Shown: positions 45,586 through 58,283 of the stretch, piece by piece
Numbering within the stretch: the stretch's first letter is position 1
How the letters are laid out: the number at the start of each line of letters is the position of its first letter
Source of the DNA: Antedon bifida
Lineage: Eukaryota > Echinodermata > Crinoidea > Comatulida > Antedonidae
DNA: 64,000 nt
NCBI GenBank assembly: GCA_963402885.1
Contig: OY727095.1
Span: 22,697,001 to 22,761,000, forward strand
Reading direction: 5' to 3'
Notes under the pieces: model-generated
Database searches by the model: none
Told to the model about the DNA's origin: nothing
Seen by the model: only the letters and a program-made list of their open reading frames with translations
Translations under genes and position numbers: made by a program

Positions 45586-46035
45586 CCTATACTGCGTTGA
45601 AACACTGGTTCTCGTCAGATCACCGAAGTTAAGCAACGTTGGGCCCGCTGGGAGACCGTCTAGAAATAGCGGCGGGTGCTGTATATATCGGAGAGTGATG
45701 GTGTAATAGTAATATCGGACTAGCATGTGATAGGCATGGGTTCGAGGTTATCTGTACCATACTAATTGCATCCTTAGGCAAGATGCTTTACTCTCATTGC
45801 CTCATCCTTCGGATAGGATGTAAAGCCGTTGGTCCCGTGTACTTAACAGTGCACGTTAAAGAACTTGGTACACTATTCAAAAAGAGTAGGGGATTGTCTC
45901 CCAGTGTGCTGATCTGGTAGGCGCTTCACTGCTGGCTGCCGTGGTTCCGAGGAAGGCCTAATCCGAATTTCCTCAGTTTCCAGTTAAACTTGAGGACCAG
46001 AATGCATTACATTTAACATTTATTTAACATTTTAA
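45586..46035 (+). repeat. 5S rRNA-derived SINE (SINE3-type)
   Basis: 45586-45685 is a degenerate 5S rRNA: TCGTCAGATCACCGAAGTTA, AGCAACGTTGGGCCCG, then, after loss of about a dozen bases of the C-box region, GGGAGACCG and GGGTGCTGTA. A body follows with TCCTTAGGCAAGATGCTTTA, GATGTAAAGCCGTTGGTCCC and GTGCACGTTAAAGAACTTGG, a segment shared by many marine SINEs. A 5S head on such a body defines the SINE3 class. It lies about 45 bp past exon f. The exact 3' end is unclear. Confidence 0.8.
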
Positions 46036-46084
46036 AACTCTGGTAAGCCTTTTGTTCAACAAGGCCATATACATGGCTGCAGTC

Positions 46085-46165
46085 TCGTGCTCAAGTTAGT
46101 GTTTACCGACCAACTGACCGACCAACCAACCGCCATAATGAGCTGCTGTTGCACGCGACTAAAAA
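46085..46165 (+). repeat. Short repeat shared with about 55105-55190
   Basis: ACCGACCAACTGACCGACCA... and GCACGCGACTAAAAA recur at 55120-55180 (CTAACCGACCGACCAAC, ACACGCGACTAAAAA). Class unknown. Confidence 0.5.
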
Positions 46166-46257
46166 TTGGGTGAAAACTCTCTGTCTGTCTGGAATACCTT
46201 GCCCTGCATCTTACCAGAATTCCAAATCGATGGACTCGAAGTGTCAGTTTGTCCCTA

Positions 46258-48317
46258 TAGTCCATGGGATTTAGACTTTTAACTCAAACAAATTGCAAGA
46301 AAAGGTTTTTTTGATGAATTGTGTTCTTTAGACCCTACTGAACACATTTATCAACGTTAGGACATTTTTCGACAACGGGAAGTAGCCTAATTTGCATAAT
46401 TAAAAATGGCCGCCATTTTTAATAACGTACTATGTATCTTGGAAACCGCTAGTCACAGATACTTAATTATGGTGTTAAAATCGTTAGAATATATGTTTTT
46501 ATATTCACTTTAATGAAAAAGTTTGTCCAAAAATGAGTGGAAGTGCTATTTCTAACATTATTGACCTTTGACCTTGATTTATCATATCTCAGCAACCACT
46601 AATCGGAGATATACAAATTAGGGCTTAAATTGTTCAGAAACTACACATTTATATCCAGTCTAATGGCATGTTTTTGTAAAAATGGCCGATTCTAACATTA
46701 TTGACCTTTGACCTTGATTTATCATATCTTAGCAACCACTAATCTGAGAGACACACAATATGGCTCAAACTGTTCAGAAACTACATATTTATATTTAATC
46801 TAATGGCATGTTTTTGTTCAGATTCTAACATTATTGACCTTGACCATTAGAACATGTAATTTGGCACTCTAAAATGTAAGAGTTGCAACGTTGACTTATT
46901 ATGTTTAGTTTAAAGTAGGCCATGGTACATTAAATGTATAAGCATAAACTATTGCATTCATTCATAAACTGCCTACAAGTTTACATGTTTGTTTATTTTA
47001 TTTCTTATCGTCTTCGCAGCGAAGCTGAATTACAAGATATTTATATTAAAAGCATTAAAATGATGGTTAAAAAATGGTAAAAATTAAACCACATAGAAAC
47101 ATGGTACATACACAATACATTCACGTAAAAAAGGTACAAAAACAAATTATAAAAGGTAAAAAACTATACACCACTAGTAGTCATACTGTATATGGTTATT
47201 GAAATAAATAAATAAATTCCATAAGAAACTGAGGTTTTAACTGTATACGGCGAAAATATTGCAAGTGGTGGTCAGCCTAATTATGAGTCTCGATTTTAAT
47301 AATTAATTAAACTAAACTAAATATGTTGCATTAATATCGACCTTTTAAAATTCCAGTTGTCAACAATGCGTCTAGTAGTAGAAAAGGCCTTATTAATAAT
47401 GTTTCAACCTAAAAGAATGCCCTCAAGAGTGATGCTATCCTTACTGTACATGCACTTTAAATTACCACCATATTCTAAACAAGTAGTGCCAAATCACATG
47501 TTTTAATGAATGCCTACATGAAGAAGATTCCAGGTTTAAAAATCCTTTTCAAATATAGTTCAAATGTTAATGACCATACAATAGGCCATTATTGGACATA
47601 AGGTGTCATTGGACTCTATAGAAACATGTATGTTCTGAACAATTTGACAATAAAAATAATTTCATATGTACAATATTTTCAAAGTTATGCGATTTTAAGT
47701 AGTGCAAAGTTCAAAGGTCAATAATGTTAGAATCGGCCATTTTTTGCAAAAACATGCCATTAGACTAAATATAAATATGTAGTTTCTGAACAGTTTGAGC
47801 CATATTGTGTGTCTCTCAGATTAGTGGTTGCTAAGATATGATAAATCAAGGTCAAAGGTCAATAATGTTAGAATCGGCCATTTTTTGCAAAAACATGCCA
47901 TTAGACTGGATATAAATGTGTAGTTTCTGAACAATTTAAGCCCTAATTTGTATATCTCCGATTAGTGGTTGCTGAGATATGAGAATTCAAGGTCGAAGGT
48001 CAATAATGTTAGAAATAGCACTTTCATTCATTTTTGGACAAACTTTTTCAATAAAGTGAATATAAAAACATATATTCTAACGATTTTGACACCATAATTA
48101 AGTATCTGTGACTAGCGGTTTCCAAGATACAGAGTACGTTATTAAAAATGGCGGCCATTTTTAATTATGCAAATTAGGCTACTTCCTGTTGTCGAAAAAT
48201 GTCCTAACGTTGATAAATGTGTTCAGTAGGGTCTAAAGAACACATTTCATCAAAAAAACCTTTTCTTGCAATTTGTGTGAGAAAAGGGTCATTTTTTAGC
48301 TAAATCCCATGGACTAC
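46258..48317. mobile_element. 2.1-kb long-TIR element at TA
   Basis: Flanked by TA (46256-46257 and 48318-48319), with ends TAGTCCATGGGATTTA and, inverted, GTAGTCCATGGGATTTA. The arms (46258 to about 46850 and about 47690 to 48317) are inverted copies, each with AAAATGG-C-GGCCATTTTT and several DR1 words. The centre (46850-47690) has no ORF. The TA target and TAGT start match the element at 10674-14219, so I place both in one superfamily. Confidence 0.8.
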
Positions 48318-49439
48318 TAGAACCGAAACTTTCAAGAAAATTTTTATCTACAGAGCACCAACCTATCTGATCATCTGTTAGCATATATCGTGTAAATCTT
48401 AACCTTAAAAAAGAAGGTTTTGAATTCAAGTCTCGTCAATGTTTTACGTTGTGAATTTTTAGGCTACATGCCATAATTGCCCTGACCCTCTATGACTAAG
48501 AAAACAATGCAGTAGACTATTATTACGCAAAGTCTATTAAGAAATCCGAGGAAAATCCCCGCCGTATTTAGTTATGCCATTAACAATATAAGGCAATTAC
48601 TTCTTCCAGTCCCGTTGTTTACGTTTTTGTAAAATTTACGCTGTTGTTATACGTTTGTAATTAAATACTTAAAAATAATGTAGATTGTCAGTGAATTGTA
48701 TAGTATTTTCGTAGATAATAATTATGTTGATAATCAGAACATTTCAGGGAAAAATCTAACACCCTATGAACCTGTATGGAGTGTAGGCTAGTCCTAGACT
48801 TTTACGCTTTTATCGATACATTCAAAATGTGTGTTTTTCTTGAATTATAGACCACGATTGGCACTTTCAAACGTACATTGAATATACAAGCAATTATAAA
48901 TTCGTAATAAATTAATGTAGTACGAGATGGAGTTTTTCCGTTAGAGAATTGGTTGTTTCACAACGTAAATGACAAAATTGACAACAGTGGGACATGAAAC
49001 GTCTCCTTTCAGCTAAGATCAGACCATTCCATTTAATGAAAGGGTATATATATAATTTATTATTGCCTGAAGTCTTTACACAAAAATATTTTTGCCAAAA
49101 TAATTTAAAAAACAAACATAAATTTGACAAATGACATTTTCCAGATTTAAATGTTTTTAAACATCCTAAACTTTAAGTTGTGCCTTGTTCAGTTGGGACA
49201 GTAATTCCGAATTCACATATATATAATAGCCAAAGCTTAATTTGAATGATTCATGTGATTTTACCAAACAATAAATAATAAAAGATATCATTTGCTCCAT
49301 TTGAGCAGTATGCGATGAGTCGTCACATAAAATTGCATAGCAGTTATCTTCTCTTAGATTGTCTCACCAAGCGTAATGGCAATTTCTCTCTGTACACCAG
49401 TTGCTTTATGAAATGTGTTAAAAACAATAACATTTTAAA
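48318..49439. other. Intronic DNA
   Basis: Unique-looking AT-rich DNA. A short open frame on the - strand (49130-48912) has no recognisable content. Confidence 0.35.
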
Positions 49440-51017
49440 CTAGAATTTAATTCGTCACTTTGACGAATTATAGGTGATCATTTTTATCATTTTACCGAAA
49501 TTAATTTTTGTTTAACATGCACGCACGTTAACATACGATTGGAAAATGTTGATGTATGCCATCCTATTATACGTTTATAGTGCTAGGTTGTGCCTATTAT
49601 ATGCCATATACAATATGTACAGTATATACTGTATATCTATATACAGTGTAGCATAGGTGAAATTACAGGCCACACATCATGTTCTAATTTTTTGGTATGA
49701 TGGAGTTATCAAAATAAACTCGAAATTGACAATTTTGAAAGATAATGAATTGAGCAAATAAATATAAGAAATGGAAGAGAATTTGGCACGTAGAAGCGCA
49801 ATGCGCGCTCTTTGAAATTTGTATAACTTTGACGAAAAAGATGAAAAAACTACTTTTTAACGTCATCTGGCCATATGTTAACGTCACAACATCCGATAGG
49901 CTTGATTTTTATATGAATTCATATCTACATTTCATCAGCTTTCATAATAAATTATAATAATCAAGGTAACGTTCAATTCTGAAGAGCTGTAAGATATTTA
50001 AATTTACGGCGAAGTTGAAATTACACGACCTACGTTATTCAAGGTTTTACGCGTGATGACGTCATCAAAATGAAAATAGGGGCAAGTCATGAGAAAGCCA
50101 ATTAATTGAGCAATCACATACTAAAATTTTAGCGAAAATCGGGCACAAAATAACAGAGATGCGTTCTATTGAATGTGATAATTATATGACGAAAGAGAAA
50201 AAAACTTAATTTTAAATTCAAGTGGCCATTTGATGACGTCACAACATTTTGTACGTCAAATGTGTACATGAATTCATATCTACAACTCAATTGCTTCCCG
50301 AATAAGTTAAAAAAATTGGGGGTCATCTTGCATTCTGAAGAGTTATTTTCATTTTAAAAAAGACCTATTTTTCACCATTTTCAGAACTTTTGTGAAATTA
50401 ATGTGCGCATTTTGTCATTTTTAACGTGCTCGTATAGCGTTATTTTAAGTCGGAACAGACTCAAATTTGGTGAATGTACTAAGGATGGTGAGTAGAATGT
50501 GATTTGTAAAAAAAATTATATTTTTTACGCATTTTAAAAATTGCGCGCGCAAAAACGCATTTTTGCGCAGTAATTTTTTTAAACACGCAAATGGCCTAAT
50601 TCATGCTCTAAATTGATCAAAACTTTATTTGGAGCTTTTTAAATCTTTAACGCGCAATTTCACGTGCATGACCTTGAAAAACGGAAGTTTTTATTTGTTA
50701 ATATTTTTATCCTTCACCTGAAGTTTACGTATAGTGAATTTTATTGATATGTGATAAAGAGTTATGGAGATATGATTGATAGTGTGATTTCACAAAATCG
50801 CGTATTAATGATGTCACGGTTGAGTGATCACGCTGAAAAGCTTACTATGGTTAAGTTAAAGTATTTAAAAGACATTGTAAAAAAATTGTGATCATTGACA
50901 TTTAACTTTTTGAGATAATTGTTACACAAAAAGTGTACAGAAAGAATAATAACAACACGGAAAACAATAATAAAGATTTTGTACAATAACAATAGGTGAT
51001 CATTTTATTCTAAATGA
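49440..51017 (-). mobile_element. Helitron-like non-autonomous element H3
   Basis: On the - strand it starts A|TCATTTAGAATAAAATGATC (subterminal inverted repeat) and ends TATAATTCGTCAAAGTGACG, AATTAAATTCTAG|T (CTAG 49440-49443). The body shares TGACGTCA-containing segments with H1 and H2. No Rep/helicase frame. Confidence 0.6.
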
Positions 51018-51051
51018 TCACCTAAAAATCACTTTCTTCTCTTCAATAAAA

Positions 51052-51145
51052 CCTTAGGCATAAGCTAATTGTTATTTGATACAGTAACCACAATATCACC
51101 TTAGGCATAAGCTAATTGTTATTTGATACAGTAACCACAATATCA
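51052..51145 (+). repeat. 47-bp direct repeat, two units
   Basis: CCTTAGGCATAAGCTAATTG...CACAATATCA occurs twice head to tail (51052 and 51099) with no visible difference, a recent duplication. Confidence 0.95.
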
Positions 51146-51169
51146 CCTTCTAACCCTTCAAAATAAAAC

Positions 51170-51830
51170 CTCAGCAGGCAGCACATTTGGCATCAACTGT
51201 GAGAAGTTGATGGAAAATCTCCGACAAATTTGGTAAAACAAAATGCAAAATGTTTACAGGACCAATACATTTAGCACTGTCTATTTTCTTCGGTAAGCCA
51301 AAGTTGTTAGTTTCACTTAATGCTTGAAGAATACGAATGATAATGTCCTTAAAAACTGATTTGATAGAAGCATCACAAGATAGCCATCTAATTGTTTTAC
51401 ATGCTTTTTTTTAGCTTTCTGGTTACTATTTTCTTTGCATTTTCACCCAACTGAAGAGACTTTTATACTTCTTGTTGGCACTTCTGGTAAGCTGCCACTT
51501 TTTAGGCGAATGTTCAAACAGCTTCCATAACTGAGTGATAATTAGTTGCATATTGTCAATGTGTTTAAATGCATCATTTGAATCATCACATTCAAGGGCT
51601 ACTCTATGGCAAATACTAATATATATCAATGATAGTGAGATTGATTTCCCTGATTTTGAAGCTAGGCCATTTTAATGTAACTAGACCTCTTAGTTTTGAA
51701 ATTTGCAGTTTGTTTTCTTTGGTCTTCCATGAGAATGTGCAGATGTTGAATCCTCTAGCAAGTTATTAATGGACTACCATCTGTTGAAGAACCAAGATTT
51801 TACTGACTGCAACAACTCACTGATGTCTAT
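51170..51830 (-). pseudogene. hAT-type transposase relative (ZNF862/C17orf113-like), fragment
   Basis: The frame 51629-51426 reads ISICHRVALECDDSNDAFKHIDNMQLIITQLWKLFEHSPKK. Further 3', ACKTIRWLSCDASIKSVFKDII (about 51400-51330) has the tRWLS block that precedes the dimerisation region. These are hallmarks of the hAT-like ZNF862/C17orf113 group. Frameshifts separate the parts and neither the catalytic start nor the C-terminal dimerisation domain is present. Confidence 0.6.
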
Positions 51831-52152
51831 AAAATTTAGATACAAATGCATAGGCCTATATATAAATGTATAACACAGCCATCTTCAGCATGTGATTATT
51901 TTAATTGCTGTTTAAATGCAACTTCTGTAATGATTTCTCATACGACCCTCCGGATTTAAAAAATTAATATGGACGTGTCCTGAAATCCCCTGAAAACGCT
52001 ATGTTATTTTTGTTATTTACACTTAGCTGGTCACAATTGTTCGCCAGATGAGAAGCTGACGTACACTTTGTTGATTTATAAACACTAGGCCTTACTACAA
52101 GAAGTAGGCCTACTATGTGTTTAGGTTGAAGATGTGATATTGTTATTGGTTA
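51831..52152. other. Spacer
   Basis: No feature recognised. Confidence 0.3.
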
Positions 52153-53399
52153 TCCACACTTGGCGGATAACCCCTTGTTATTGTCACGATCTTTTTTTTC
52201 TTCTATCTTATTCTTCTTTCTTTCCACAAATTTTGTCCGCAGCGTATCTCTAATTCTGGACAACATAAGATTGTATAACTTTGTCATAAGATTGACCTGT
52301 AGCTGTAGATGTGCAAGAAACTTTTAGAAAGAAGAAAGATTTAGAGTCACACAGCAATTTTATGAATTTCGCGTATTTAACATAGATCGAAACCCATATA
52401 CCAATTCAAATTGAAATTTAGCAAAAGTGTAATTTATATCATGCGCTAACTTTCTGTGGAAAAAAAATGGCATGTTTCACAGAAAGTTATACGCGCACGC
52501 GTGTTTAAAATGCGAAAAATCAATTTCTAATCAACTTTCTACGCGTTTCATGTAATTTTAAGCATGTCAAAAATTCAGTGCGCCCGTAGAGCTAAAACCA
52601 TCTTTTTTTGCGTGATTTATTTTTTTCGAGCCTTTTCTAGTAATTTTACCAACTTTCAAACGCTTTCGACTTAAAATCACGTCATACGAGCACGTCGAAT
52701 TGGACAATTTGCACGCGTTTTTTATGAAAAAGTTCAAAAATTTGTCAAAATTATGCCTTTTTTTAAACAGTCATAGATTCTAAACTACATGGTGAACTTT
52801 TTTTAAATTACATATTCTGGAAGATGATGAGTTGTAGATATCGAATCATGTATCAATATGGCTAACCGGACATTGTGATGTCATCGTATGGCCACTCAAA
52901 TATAAAATATAGGATTTTTGTCTCTTTCGTCATAGCTTATCACATTTAATAGAGCGCATCTTCACTTAATATCCGTATTCCATTTCCCCCATATTTTTAT
53001 ATTTTCTAGGTCAATCAATTATCTTTCGCATGATTTACCGTTTTTAAAATTTTTATGACGTCATCATGTGCAAAAGCGTGAATAACTTTGGATTCTTATT
53101 TTCATCATTCCAATCAATTTCAATATGTTATAGCTACTCAGAATGAAAAGTGATACTCATGATTAAAACGTTTTCTGGAAGCTGTTGAATTGTAGATACG
53201 AATTCATGTACAAATTATGTGCATTGGATATTGTGACGTCATCATATGACCAGTTCAATTATAAAAGTCGTAATTTCATAATTTTCGTCATAGTTCATGA
53301 CATTTAAAATCACGGCCTATATATAATATTGTTTCAACTTCCTTAAGGAATACAGACGTTGAACACCTTTAGATTTTCAACATGACTTCCGTGGAATGT

Positions 53400-53715
53400 G
53401 ATTAACATTTTTTCTGAATATAAGCCCTTTGGTTTTTTTTAGAATTAATACACAAATAATTAGTATTACACCAATCTAAAACCCTTGATACTTCTTCTCT
53501 ATACAAATTCATCTCCTCCTGTAATAAGACCAGTAAAACACATATCATCCGCAAACTTGATAAGGTTACATGAATTAACATTACATCTTAAATCACTAAC
53601 ATATATTGAAAATAAAAGTGGGGATGACACACATCCTTGCGGTGTTCCCGTATTTGGGTCAATATAATTCAAATTAATTGTTGACCTTAACTCGTTGACA
53701 TCTACCAGTAACAAA
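53400..53715 (-). pseudogene. LINE RT fragment (palm with FADD)
   Basis: 53714-53499 reads ...GTPQGCVSSPLLFSIYVSDL...CNLIKFADDMCFTGLI, the PQG and FADD catalytic region of an L2/CR1-like RT. NTNYLCINSKK follows after a frame change. Only about 100 codons remain. Confidence 0.8.
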
Positions 53716-54199
53716 ATTGCTTATCAATATCCATGAACATAAATAAGGATTTACATTAATTGTTATCAGCTTCCTCAATAGTACACTTGGCCGAATAGTA
53801 TAATAGGGAACCAGGACTAGTAAACATGTTGCAAGTTGTATTTCTTTGTAATGTATTTCTTATAATAAAATAAAACATAGTAATCCAGCAAGCTGCCTGG
53901 TAATTCAAAGCAATCTCTCTAAATAATAATGCAAACATGTAAACTAATAAATTCTTTCACCACAAACAACAGGCTATATACTCTTGTTCACTTGTGGGCG
54001 AGATATCGATCAGCGTTCTTGGATACGTAAAAAGTTATCCATATCTTTGCAATATCATTCACAACAGCCTTAAGTTTATTGTCCACACACAAGTCCAAAT
54101 CCTATTTTTTAACAATATTTAGAAGCATTTACCAACAACAACTAATAATGTAAACTGGTCTCTAAAGTGTAGCATTGTGCCTGCTGATGAACATATTAA

Positions 54200-54663
54200 A
54201 GACCCATTCCCTACATATCTTAGATCTAATTTAAGGTCACAAACTACATTTAATGTAAAAATAAATACTATATGGTCCTATTGAGATAACTTTGCTAGTC
54301 TTTAAACGGTTAAAAATGTGAAAATAAGTTGATTCTAATCATTTTAGCGGCCCGCTATAAATCCCAACATGCATTGAGCGCGGATTGATATTTCTGTTTT
54401 TGTTCTGTAATTCACCCATGTTCGTACGTTACCGATGTTTACCAGCTAGGCCTACAAAACTAAGCCTAGTTAGGCTAGGCCTAAAGAATGCCCACGAGAG
54501 GACATTCACCGCGAACTACTTAGGTAGTGCATTGTTTCTCTCTTTTTATCATAATTTACCATAAAACGTATATTTAAGACAAGGAATGACCTGGTTTAAT
54601 GTTTTTAAAGTAATATATATGCATTATTTCTACAAAACGTCACAAATTGTAGGCAATGGGTCT
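54200..54663 (+). repeat. TTAA-target MITE, copy 3
   Basis: Starts after TTAA (54196-54199) with AGACCCATTCCCTAC and ends GTAGGCAATGGGTCT. The right TTAA has mutated to TGAC. The inside matches 16567-17193 in inverted orientation, including GCCTAGTTAGGCTAGGCC. Confidence 0.75.
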
Positions 54664-55664
54664 TGACCTTCTTAAAAAGCCCATCTGCACTACTTGTCAC
54701 GTCAGTGACTCTGGCAAGTTCCCATAGGTTCCCTGGACTGTTTACCATTTATGTCTTGTAGTCTGTAATAATTGTAGGTATTCATGTTTATATCGGTGCC
54801 AAAACTCATTTGCTAGATGCTGCACTATCTCCCAGTTCCTGAAATAAACCTGGTTTGAAGTAACTGAAACATGAAATTAAGAGTTAAAACGTGGTTAGGT
54901 GTTATTTATTCTAATGAACTTGAATTGACAATGTTCATAACTTCAGCGAGTAACATACAAAATACTTTATCCTGTAATTGTTCTCCATGTTTATCTAATA
55001 ACGATTGGAGAGCATTTCGAACATTTGCCTTGCAGTAGTAACGTTAAAGGAATTATAGCAATTAAAAAAAATCTTTTAACATTGTCTTTGCTGACAGATT
55101 TCCATTCATTATGAGCCCCAACTGACTAACCGACCGACCAACATAGTGAGCTGTAGAGTTGCGTTACACGCGACTAAAAAGTGGTCGGTTTGCCTTTATT
55201 TGGAGAGGGATGCGTCCACAAGCGTAGACCATTTTCAGCAACGAACACTTTGAATTAGACAATTCGCGCGTGTTTTTTTAAAGAGTCATATTTTCTAAAG
55301 TAAACAGTGAAATTTATTTTTATTACATATTCTAGGAGTTGATGAGTTGTAGATATCGATCATGCATCAATAAGGCTAAACGGACATTGTGACGTCATCG
55401 TATCATATCATATAGAATATTTGTCTATTTCTTCATAACTTATCACATTTAATAGACCGCATCTCTAATTATCAATATTCCATTTTCCTTCAGATTCTGA
55501 TATTGTCTAGGTCAATCAATTATCTTTCACGTGATTTACAATTTTTAAATTTTGATGACGTCATCATGTTCAAAAGCGTGAATTACTTGGGTCACTTATT
55601 TTCATCATTACAGTAAATTTCAATATGTTATAGCTCCTCATAATGAAAAGTGATACTCATGATT
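54664..55664. other. Mixed remainder of H2
   Basis: Unrecognised sequence to about 55090, a short repeat shared with 46085 (about 55105-55190), then H2 body duplicated from 52790-53185 (55300-55664). Confidence 0.45.
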
Positions 55665-58283
55665 ACAGTAGTGGTGTTAGTAGTCTATGAGTGCTAGCTT
55701 ACCTGTATAAACCAACAATAGCCCGTGCTCTCCAGGGGGAGGGCTTTAGATACGAAAGTGAAAAGATTCTAAAACACCCCTGTATTATAATGGACCAGTC
55801 CGCAACCACGCCCTCATGTGGGAACGTTCCAATGTACCACCGTCATCATTTTCCGCTTAATTGACTGCGGGGACGGCGGGAGGGAGTTTATACAGGTAAG
55901 CTAGAACTCATAGACTACTAACACCACTATTGGTTTGTGTAGTCTATATCGTGCCTAGCTTACCTGTATAAACCGACAATAGCCAGATTAGCACCGGACT
56001 AGAACTAGTCGGCGGTGGGAGTAAGTTAACAAAGAGCAGAGCAAGTAAAGTGTACATACCTTTAACCTAGGCTTTAGCACTGCTGCTGCTACTGGCGCCA
56101 TGGTTGCAGAAATGTCCCTTAAATAATGCGCAGTAAACTTAGACTGTGTCCGCCACCATGCCGCTGTCATAATGTGTGATATAGAAACACCAGCGTACAA
56201 TGCCCAGGATGTAGCAACACCTCATGCATATGTGCCGGCGCTGTCTTAAGCGATAGATTGTATAGCGAAGCCTTGCTCGAACGGCGGGCGTGTGAGTGCG
56301 GATAGAACAACGATTACGACCTTAGACGGAGGTCGCTCTCTGAACATACCGCGTAACAACTGCGGAAGTTGATACCGTCGAGCCATCCTTGAATGGCGGA
56401 GTAATGGCCACAACCGCGGACCGGTAGCCTGACACAGTGCGTACTTGCAAGCCTGATTCGTACAGCGAAAGAAGTGTCATAGACGGTGAGAGTCGACTCT
56501 CTTCTACATTTGGCCGCCAGGGTGGCTGGGCCGTCCGGAATGCCCGAGTCTCTAAGCTGATCCCTGACAATGGCCAAACAGTCAGGTTCAGGGATTGTAG
56601 GTTGATCGCTGAGAACCTTGCACGATTTTGCACCAGTAGATCCGTGCAGACGTTAGAAGACTAACAAGAAGTGGATACCACGCTTGACGGGGCCAGAACG
56701 GTGTGATCAACAGAACTCGGCATCGGAAGCGCTGAATGTGAGTCGGTACTATTGGTATGATTGATATTGGCGGGAACGCGTATGCCCATAGGCCGTCCCA
56801 TGACATGGACAGGTCATCCACCGCCCACGCATGTGCATCTCGGTATCGACTGCAGAATGTTATGTTGTGGCGATGCACCAGTGTAGCAGAGAGTCGGAGA
56901 CTTCGTTCCTCCTTGTCGGTTGATGTATGCGACCACGGTTGTGTTGTCCGAGCAAATATGGACGTGTGAATTTGTTATGTTTGGAAGTAGCGCCTTCAGC
57001 GTTCGGTCTACTGCCCAAAGTTCTAAGAGATTGATGTGGGCTAACGCCTCCTCGGCATTCCAAACGCTGGAGTCATTACTTTGGTTGGAGCAACCACCCC
57101 AACCTGCTTCGGACGTGTCCGTTTCTATTCGGGTGTCCGGAATTGATCTCTGAATTGATTTGCCCACTAACAATTGGCCGTCCGTTAGCCACCATTGGAA
57201 TTGCGTTATAATGAACTTTATTAATGAGTCTGAACCTGGCCGGTAGAAGGTTAACAGATGAAGTTGCAGCGGCCGCATCCGTAGCCGACAAAACTAGATC
57301 TACAAAGATGGCTAGGAAACCTAGCATTCTCAGCCAGTCGTATGCTGTCGGAGCGGAAGTGGTAATCATGCCTTGTATAGCAGCAAGGGCTTTGGTTACC
57401 CGTTTCTGTGAGGGGCACACTCTGCCTGACACGAGGTCTATCTGCGCTCCGAGATAAATGGGATGTTGAGTCGGCACCAGGCACGACTTCTCCCGGTTCA
57501 CTAAGAACCCTACGTGTTCCGTTATTAATAATACATAAATATGTGAATGCCGTTCTTGTGAAAGAACGCACCGAGCACTTGAACGATGCGCGTGAACATG
57601 CGCGGGGCCGTTGATAGGCCAAATGGCATTGCAAAGAACTGGTAGAGACAACTGTTGATTCGAAACCGCAACCAACGTTGGTCTTCTTTTGCGATTGGTA
57701 CGTGAAAGTATGCATCTTTTAAATCTATCGATGCGGCCCAGTCTCCTCGTCTTAGCCCTAACAGGATCGATGAGACTGTCTCCATCCGTAACCTGCGGGG
57801 CCGGATAAATCGTTTATTCAGACGTTTTAGATTTAGAATTAGTCGCCAGTCCTCCGAGGACTTCTCGATTAAGAATACGGTTGATTCGTGGCCCGAGTCC
57901 GCATGATGTTCTTCGACCCTTACTACGGCTCCTTTGTGGAGCAGCGTGGCAATTCCGTTTATAAGCCCTCGTTGCTTTATTGGATCTTTGGGGATTGTGG
58001 TTGGACGAGGACCTCCTCCATAACCAATTATTTAATTGTCAGTTACACTAATTGTTCTGTTTGTATTTTTCACTTTTTATGTCATGTTTGTTTTGTTGCT
58101 GTATTTATTATCTTGAATTTTATACCCAGGAAACCGCATATCATGTATGTATTTATATGACGCTTGTGAATTCTATGCGGTAGCCGTAGCTTAATGTGGA
58201 GAGAATCCAGCTGTCTACCATCAGCTTCTCCCACTCTCGAACAAACTGTAGGAGGTGACCTCCCACTGGTCCGGCACCTGTAA
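55665..58283 (-). pseudogene. DIRS-like tyrosine-recombinase retrotransposon, 5' truncated
   Basis: Read on the - strand: an RT with SIDLKDAYFHVPI (about 57730), MPFGLSTAPRMF and YLGAQIDLVSGRV; RNase H with TDTSEAGWGG, NLLELWAV and SDNTTVVAYINRQGG (57180-56900); VLLITPFWPRQAW (about 56700); then recombinase segments including LSLYESGLQVRTVSGYRSAV and SISHIMTAAWW...FTAHYLRDI (56190-56090), whose Tyr is the expected nucleophile. Gag and the 5' end are missing and frameshifts divide the frames. The low-coordinate end has the split inverted/direct repeat TAGTCTATGAGTGCTAGC (55680), inverted at 55890 and direct again at about 55945, as in DIRS ends. Flanks rejoin H2 at 55664/58284. Confidence 0.85.
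55667..55985. repeat. DIRS terminal and internal complementary repeats
   Basis: GTGGTGTTAGTAGTCTATGA (55670) is inverted at 55886-55928 (TCATAGACTACTAACACCAC). CTAGCTTACCTGTATAAACC occurs at about 55698 and about 55958. This combination is how DIRS elements restore their ends through a circular intermediate. Confidence 0.8.

Noticed and set aside
45586..45685. Functional 5S rRNA gene
   Set aside because: About a dozen bases of the internal promoter region are missing and a SINE body follows.
56757..57614. + strand frames over the DIRS element
   Set aside because: The RT, RNase H and recombinase motifs are on the - strand; these are shadows in GC-richer DNA.
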